The notes beneath the pieces were generated by a model. That model searched no databases and was not told the origin of the DNA. It worked only from the letters and a program-made list of their open reading frames with translations. A stretch of DNA of 64,000 nt from Thermoflavifilum sp. GTDB lineage: Bacteria; Bacteroidota; Bacteroidia; Chitinophagales; Chitinophagaceae. A program made the translations under genes and the position numbers. This document shows positions 60,857 through 64,000 of the stretch, in pieces (the first letter of the stretch is position 1; each line of letters opens with the position of its first letter). The DNA lies in NCBI RefSeq assembly GCF_014961315.1, contig NZ_CP063141.1, forward strand, positions 1,860,001 to 1,924,000, in the 5' to 3' direction.

Positions 60857-62668
60857 TTATCGCTGGGGAGGCAGTATTTCCGCGGCCTGGTCGTGTGTGC
60901 TTTGCTGTCGGGCATACAGTGCAGCATAATATCCCCCTTTTTCCAGCAGACTTTCATGCGTGCCTTGCTCGATGATTCTACCCTGATCCATGACAATGAC
61001 CTGATCAAAATCAAACAGTGCAAAGATGCGATGGGTGATAATGATAGCCGTTTTATCTTTAAGAAACTGGTAGAGATTATCGAGAATTTCTTTTTCCGTG
61101 CGTGCGTCTACGGCCGACAGGCAATCGTCGAAAATCAGAATATTGGGGTTTTTCAATAATGCCCGGGCAATGGAGATGCGTTGTTTCTGGCCGCCCGAAA
61201 GGGTTACACCCCTTTCTCCGACAAGGGTATCGTATTGCTGGGGAAACTCCATGATTTCCCGGTCGATACTGGCTGCTCGTGCGGCCGCCCGCACTTCTTC
61301 GAGAGAGGCATCGGGTCGGGCATATCGAATGTTATTGGCAATGGTATCGGAAAACAGAAACACATCCTGCGGTACATAGCTGATTTGTTGCCTCAGCCAG
61401 CTCAATTCAATCTGCTGAATGGGTATGCCATCATACAGGATTTCGCCCTGTTGCGGATCGTACATGCGAATCAACAAATGGGTGAGGGTGGTTTTTCCAC
61501 ATCCAATACGACCCACGATAGCCACTTTTTCGCCGGGGCGTATATGCAGAGAAAAATCTTTTATGGCTGTACGCCCGGTATTGGGATAGGTAAAGCTCAG
61601 ATGACGAATGTCGATTTCGCCTTTTAATACAGGTTTAAGCGCATGTGGGTGATTGCGAATCCGGGGTTGAATTTGCATGAATTCATTGATGCGTTTTTGT
61701 GAAGCAGATGCTCGCTGAATCATAGACGCCACTGAGCCAATCGAGGCTACAGGCCAGGTAAGCATATTCACATACACCACAAATTCGGCAATACTACCGA
61801 TGGTCACGGTTCCATGAATAGCCTGTATGCCACCGATTAGAATGGTGATAAGCGTGCTCAAACCAATCATCAAAAGCATGGAAGGAAAATAAATGGCTTC
61901 CGTACGGGCCAGATAAAGCGCACTGATCTTATATCGTTCGCAGGCTTCGCGAAAATGCTCGGCCGTAGCCTCTTCCTGTGTATACGATTTAATGACGCGG
62001 ATGCCGGAATAGTTCTCCTGCGCAATGGTGGTGAGATTGGAGAGCTCGGCCTGGATACGCTCACTGCGTTTATGAATAATGCGGTTTACATAGTAAATCG
62101 TCAATGCCAGAAAGGGCAAGGGAGCCAGTGTGAAAAGGGTGAGTTTTACATTTACCTGCCACATGACATAAACCGTCATCACAATGGTGAAAAACAGATT
62201 TACGCTATACATCAAAGCCGGTCCCACATACATGCGTACCCGCGATACATCTTCGGTGATCCGATTCATCAGGTCGCCGATGTTATGGGTTTTGTAAAAC
62301 ATCAGGTCAAGCTCCTGGTAATGTTGGTAAATTTCATTTTTCAGATCATATTCAATATATCTTGACATGACGATAAGCGTCTGTCGCATGAAAAACATAA
62401 ACAATCCCCGGAGCAATGCCAGCAGCAGCATCACCACACCGAAATAAGCAATTACGGAAGTCAGGAATTTGAGATATACGGGTTGCAACAGGCTTCCGTT
62501 CAGGATGCGATAAAAGCCAATATTTTCTTCCGTGAGATCAATCACGTAACGAATCACCTGTGGCTGAACGACAGCGGGTATATTCGAAAGGATTACAAAG
62601 GCAATACCTAACAGCAGGCGCCATTTATAGCGAATGAAATATTTATTGAGTGATTTCAGATGTGACAT
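60857..62668 (-). CDS. ABC exporter half-transporter (membrane plus ATPase domains)
   Basis: 603 residues: six membrane helices (about 15-330) fused to an ATPase domain. Walker A is GRIGCGKTTL (about 389), the signature LSGGQKQRISIARALL (about 490), and Walker B ILIFDDCLSAVDA (about 514). The residue after Walker B is Asp rather than the catalytic Glu (FDDC in place of xDE), as in the degenerate-site half of heterodimeric exporters such as TM287 or YheI/BmrC. Normally a partner half is encoded next to it, but here the neighbours are purC and the DUF3276 gene. Substrate unknown. Confidence 0.92.
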   Translation of the reverse strand: MSHLKSLNKYFIRYKWRLLLGIAFVILSNIPAVVQPQVIRYVIDLTEENIGFYRILNGSLLQPVYLKFLTSVIAYFGVVMLLLALLRGLFMFFMRQTLIVMSRYIEYDLKNEIYQHYQELDLMFYKTHNIGDLMNRITEDVSRVRMYVGPALMYSVNLFFTIVMTVYVMWQVNVKLTLFTLAPLPFLALTIYYVNRIIHKRSERIQAELSNLTTIAQENYSGIRVIKSYTQEEATAEHFREACERYKISALYLARTEAIYFPSMLLMIGLSTLITILIGGIQAIHGTVTIGSIAEFVVYVNMLTWPVASIGSVASMIQRASASQKRINEFMQIQPRIRNHPHALKPVLKGEIDIRHLSFTYPNTGRTAIKDFSLHIRPGEKVAIVGRIGCGKTTLTHLLIRMYDPQQGEILYDGIPIQQIELSWLRQQISYVPQDVFLFSDTIANNIRYARPDASLEEVRAAARAASIDREIMEFPQQYDTLVGERGVTLSGGQKQRISIARALLKNPNILIFDDCLSAVDARTEKEILDNLYQFLKDKTAIIITHRIFALFDFDQVIVMDQGRIIEQGTHESLLEKGGYYAALYARQQSTHDQAAEILPPQR

Positions 62669-62730
62669 GATCGCAACCTCCGCCTTTGCTGGCGAATGAT
62701 GATGAAAAACCCAAAATTACAAAAACTTGT

Positions 62731-63672
62731 TCAGGCCCGTATGCCCAACTGCTTTAGCGATTCTACCACAGCCTCAAATACCTCTTGGGAAGTATAGCTT
62801 CGCGGCTGAAAGGGTATGCCGATGAGCTGTTCATACAATTCAATATATCGCTGGCTGAAGTGTTGTACCTGTTCGTTGGTCATTTCAGGAATTTGCTCGC
62901 CTGTTCGGCCCTGAAATCCATTTTCCATGAGCCATTCCCTGACAAATTCCTTGCTCAACTGTCGCTGTGGGCGCTGATGTTTAAAATTTTCTTCGTAGCT
63001 ATCCGCATAAAAGTAGCGTGATGAGTCGGGCGTATGCACTTCATCGATGAGGTAAATTTCATTGTCTTTTTTGCCAAATTCGTATTTGGTATCTACCAGT
63101 ATGAGTCCCCGGGCGCGAGCCAGGCGTTGCCCCTCGTTGAATAATTGCAGGGCATAAGTTTCCAGTCGGGAGTAGTCGGTTTCGCTGATCCAGCCCTGTT
63201 GTAAAATTTGCTCGCGGCTTACATCCTCATCATGGCCGGAATGAGCCTTGGTTGTGGGTGTAATGATGGGTTGAGGAAGCGGTGCATTTTCCCGGAGGCC
63301 TTCCGGAAGCGCTACGCCGCACAATTCGCGTTTTCCGCTTTTATATACCCGCCAGGCATGACCGGCCAGATAGCCCCTGACCACCATCTCCAGCGGAAAA
63401 GGCTGGCACTTGTATCCAATACTCACATGTGGAAGTGGGGTGTCGATCAGCCAGTTGGGCACCAGATGAGCGGTTGCTCTCAACATGGCTGCGGCAATCT
63501 GGTTCAATACCTGACCTTTGTAAGGAATAGGGCGCGGAAGGATGACATCAAAAGCCGAAATGCGATCGCTAACAATCATCACCAGATAGCGATGATCAAT
63601 TTCATATACATCGCGCACCTTGCCTCTGTAGAAGCCCGTCTGCTGCGGAAAATGAAAGATGTCCTCGTGCAT
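62731..63672 (-). CDS. purC: Phosphoribosylaminoimidazole-succinocarboxamide synthase (SAICAR synthetase)
   Basis: 313 residues from ATG 63672 ([10 protein letters not shown]); six codons further up are open. A SAICAR synthetase fold: GKVRDVYEI (about 17-25), [12 protein letters not shown] (about 35), [22 protein letters not shown] (22 residues, positions about 84-105) and [11 protein letters not shown] (about 193). It joins CAIR and aspartate using ATP in purine synthesis. The length is that of the longer eukaryote-like form. 62 bp upstream of the ABC exporter gene on the same strand. Confidence 0.96.
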   Translation of the reverse strand: MHEDIFHFPQQTGFYRGKVRDVYEIDHRYLVMIVSDRISAFDVILPRPIPYKGQVLNQIAAAMLRATAHLVPNWLIDTPLPHVSIGYKCQPFPLEMVVRGYLAGHAWRVYKSGKRELCGVALPEGLRENAPLPQPIITPTTKAHSGHDEDVSREQILQQGWISETDYSRLETYALQLFNEGQRLARARGLILVDTKYEFGKKDNEIYLIDEVHTPDSSRYFYADSYEENFKHQRPQRQLSKEFVREWLMENGFQGRTGEQIPEMTNEQVQHFSQRYIELYEQLIGIPFQPRSYTSQEVFEAVVESLKQLGIRA

Positions 63673-63731
63673 GGGGCAAAAATAAACCAAGTTTTACCGG
63701 GAAAATCCATTATTTTTCGAAAAAAATGAAT

Positions 63732-64000
63732 ATGAAAAAATGTTTTTGTTACACCCTGATACTGGGCTTTGCCCTGCTGGTATTCCATATTCGCCTCCTG
63801 GCTCAGGACACCCTTCGCCATTGTGATCAGCTCACAGGTAAAGCGCTGCATTACGACATTCATGCCATGGGGCAGGAGATGCCGTTTATTTTTACCATCG
63901 TTCAGATGGGCCCGCCCACGGTGATTCAATGGACCGACCCCCAGGGCAATTCTGGCTGGTTGCAGATGGACAGTTCCTCGCTGGAGCAGGGCAACTATTC
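63732..64000 (+). CDS. Unknown exported protein, N-terminal part (cut by window edge)
   Basis: Open from ATG 63732 (MKKCFCYTLILGFALLV) to the window end, 89 codons seen; an ATG two codons earlier is also in frame. A signal peptide ends near RLLAQ. The mature part (DTLRHCDQLTGKALHYDIHAM, here positions about 24-44, then MPFIFTIVQMGPPTVIQW) is not recognised. Divergent from purC, with 59 bp between the start codons. Secreted or periplasmic location is the only supported statement. Confidence 0.6.
   Translation, partial: MKKCFCYTLILGFALLVFHIRLLAQDTLRHCDQLTGKALHYDIHAMGQEMPFIFTIVQMGPPTVIQWTDPQGNSGWLQMDSSSLEQGNY

Noticed and set aside
1..64000. Mobile elements, CRISPR arrays, phage genes or an attachment site
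   Set aside because: No transposase, integrase, direct repeat-spacer series or terminal inverted repeats were seen; gene content and style are uniform.

Overview
This 64 kb window is chromosomal DNA of a Bacteroidota species, most likely a member of the Chitinophagaceae or a relative. The evidence is a SusC/SusD outer-membrane pair, a TonB receptor, families largely restricted to the phylum (DUF3276, DUF6089, DUF2027-Smr, ligase-associated exonuclease), near absence of Shine-Dalgarno sequences, and promoters of the Bacteroidota type (TTTG, about 19 bp, TAnnTTTG), four of which can be read. No phage, insertion sequence, CRISPR array or integrase is visible. Genes are densely packed and most belong to core metabolism, envelope or efflux.

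Layout. 1-6.1 kb: end of acetoacetyl-CoA synthetase, then a secreted PIG-L-type deacetylase, two tiny membrane proteins, a sodium:solute symporter and a patatin-like lipase. 6.2-9.8 kb: a W/Y/P-rich exported protein, DUF2027-Smr protein, RNase P RNA, a DUF4870 protein and tRNA-Gln(CUG). 9.8-19.7 kb: ligase-associated exonuclease, a binding-protein-like lipoprotein, guaA, a TonB receptor, a degenerate ATP-grasp protein, a Sua5/YciO protein, mtgA and a quinone-reductase-like protein. 19.7-26.7 kb: one minus-strand efflux operon (PepSY-like, TolC, adaptor, PAP2 phosphatase, RND pump, NadR-like kinase).

28.2-41.6 kb is the metabolic centrepiece: a ten-gene plus-strand locus encoding two secreted pectin-oligosaccharide hydrolases (GH28, GH105/88) and two converging catabolic arms. 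Galacturonate goes through uxaC, uxaB and uxaA to 2-keto-3-deoxygluconate (KDG). Unsaturated uronates go through kduI and kduD to the same KDG. KdgK and Eda then yield pyruvate and glyceraldehyde-3-phosphate, and an ExuT-type MFS permease imports hexuronate. LacI-type inverted repeats lie before the first gene, before kduD and before kdgK, but no regulator is encoded here.

41.6-51.4 kb: a hexapeptide acetyltransferase, pyrB, a DUF6089 protein, a second tripartite efflux operon (TolC, adaptor, HAE1-type RND) with a clear promoter and an unusual leader (hairpin, 42-codon ORF, 18-bp palindrome), and trhO. 51.4-56 kb: an isolated SusC/SusD pair. 56.2-64 kb: PBP1A, pgi, DUF3276 protein, an ABC exporter half with Asp instead of the catalytic Glu, purC, and the start of an unknown secreted protein.

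The points most worth following are the efflux leader, the LacI-like operator set of the pectin locus, the degenerate ATP-grasp protein beside a TonB receptor, and the RND operon that contains a PAP2 phosphatase and a nucleoside-kinase-like gene. All functional calls rest on motif recognition by eye; no search was run.
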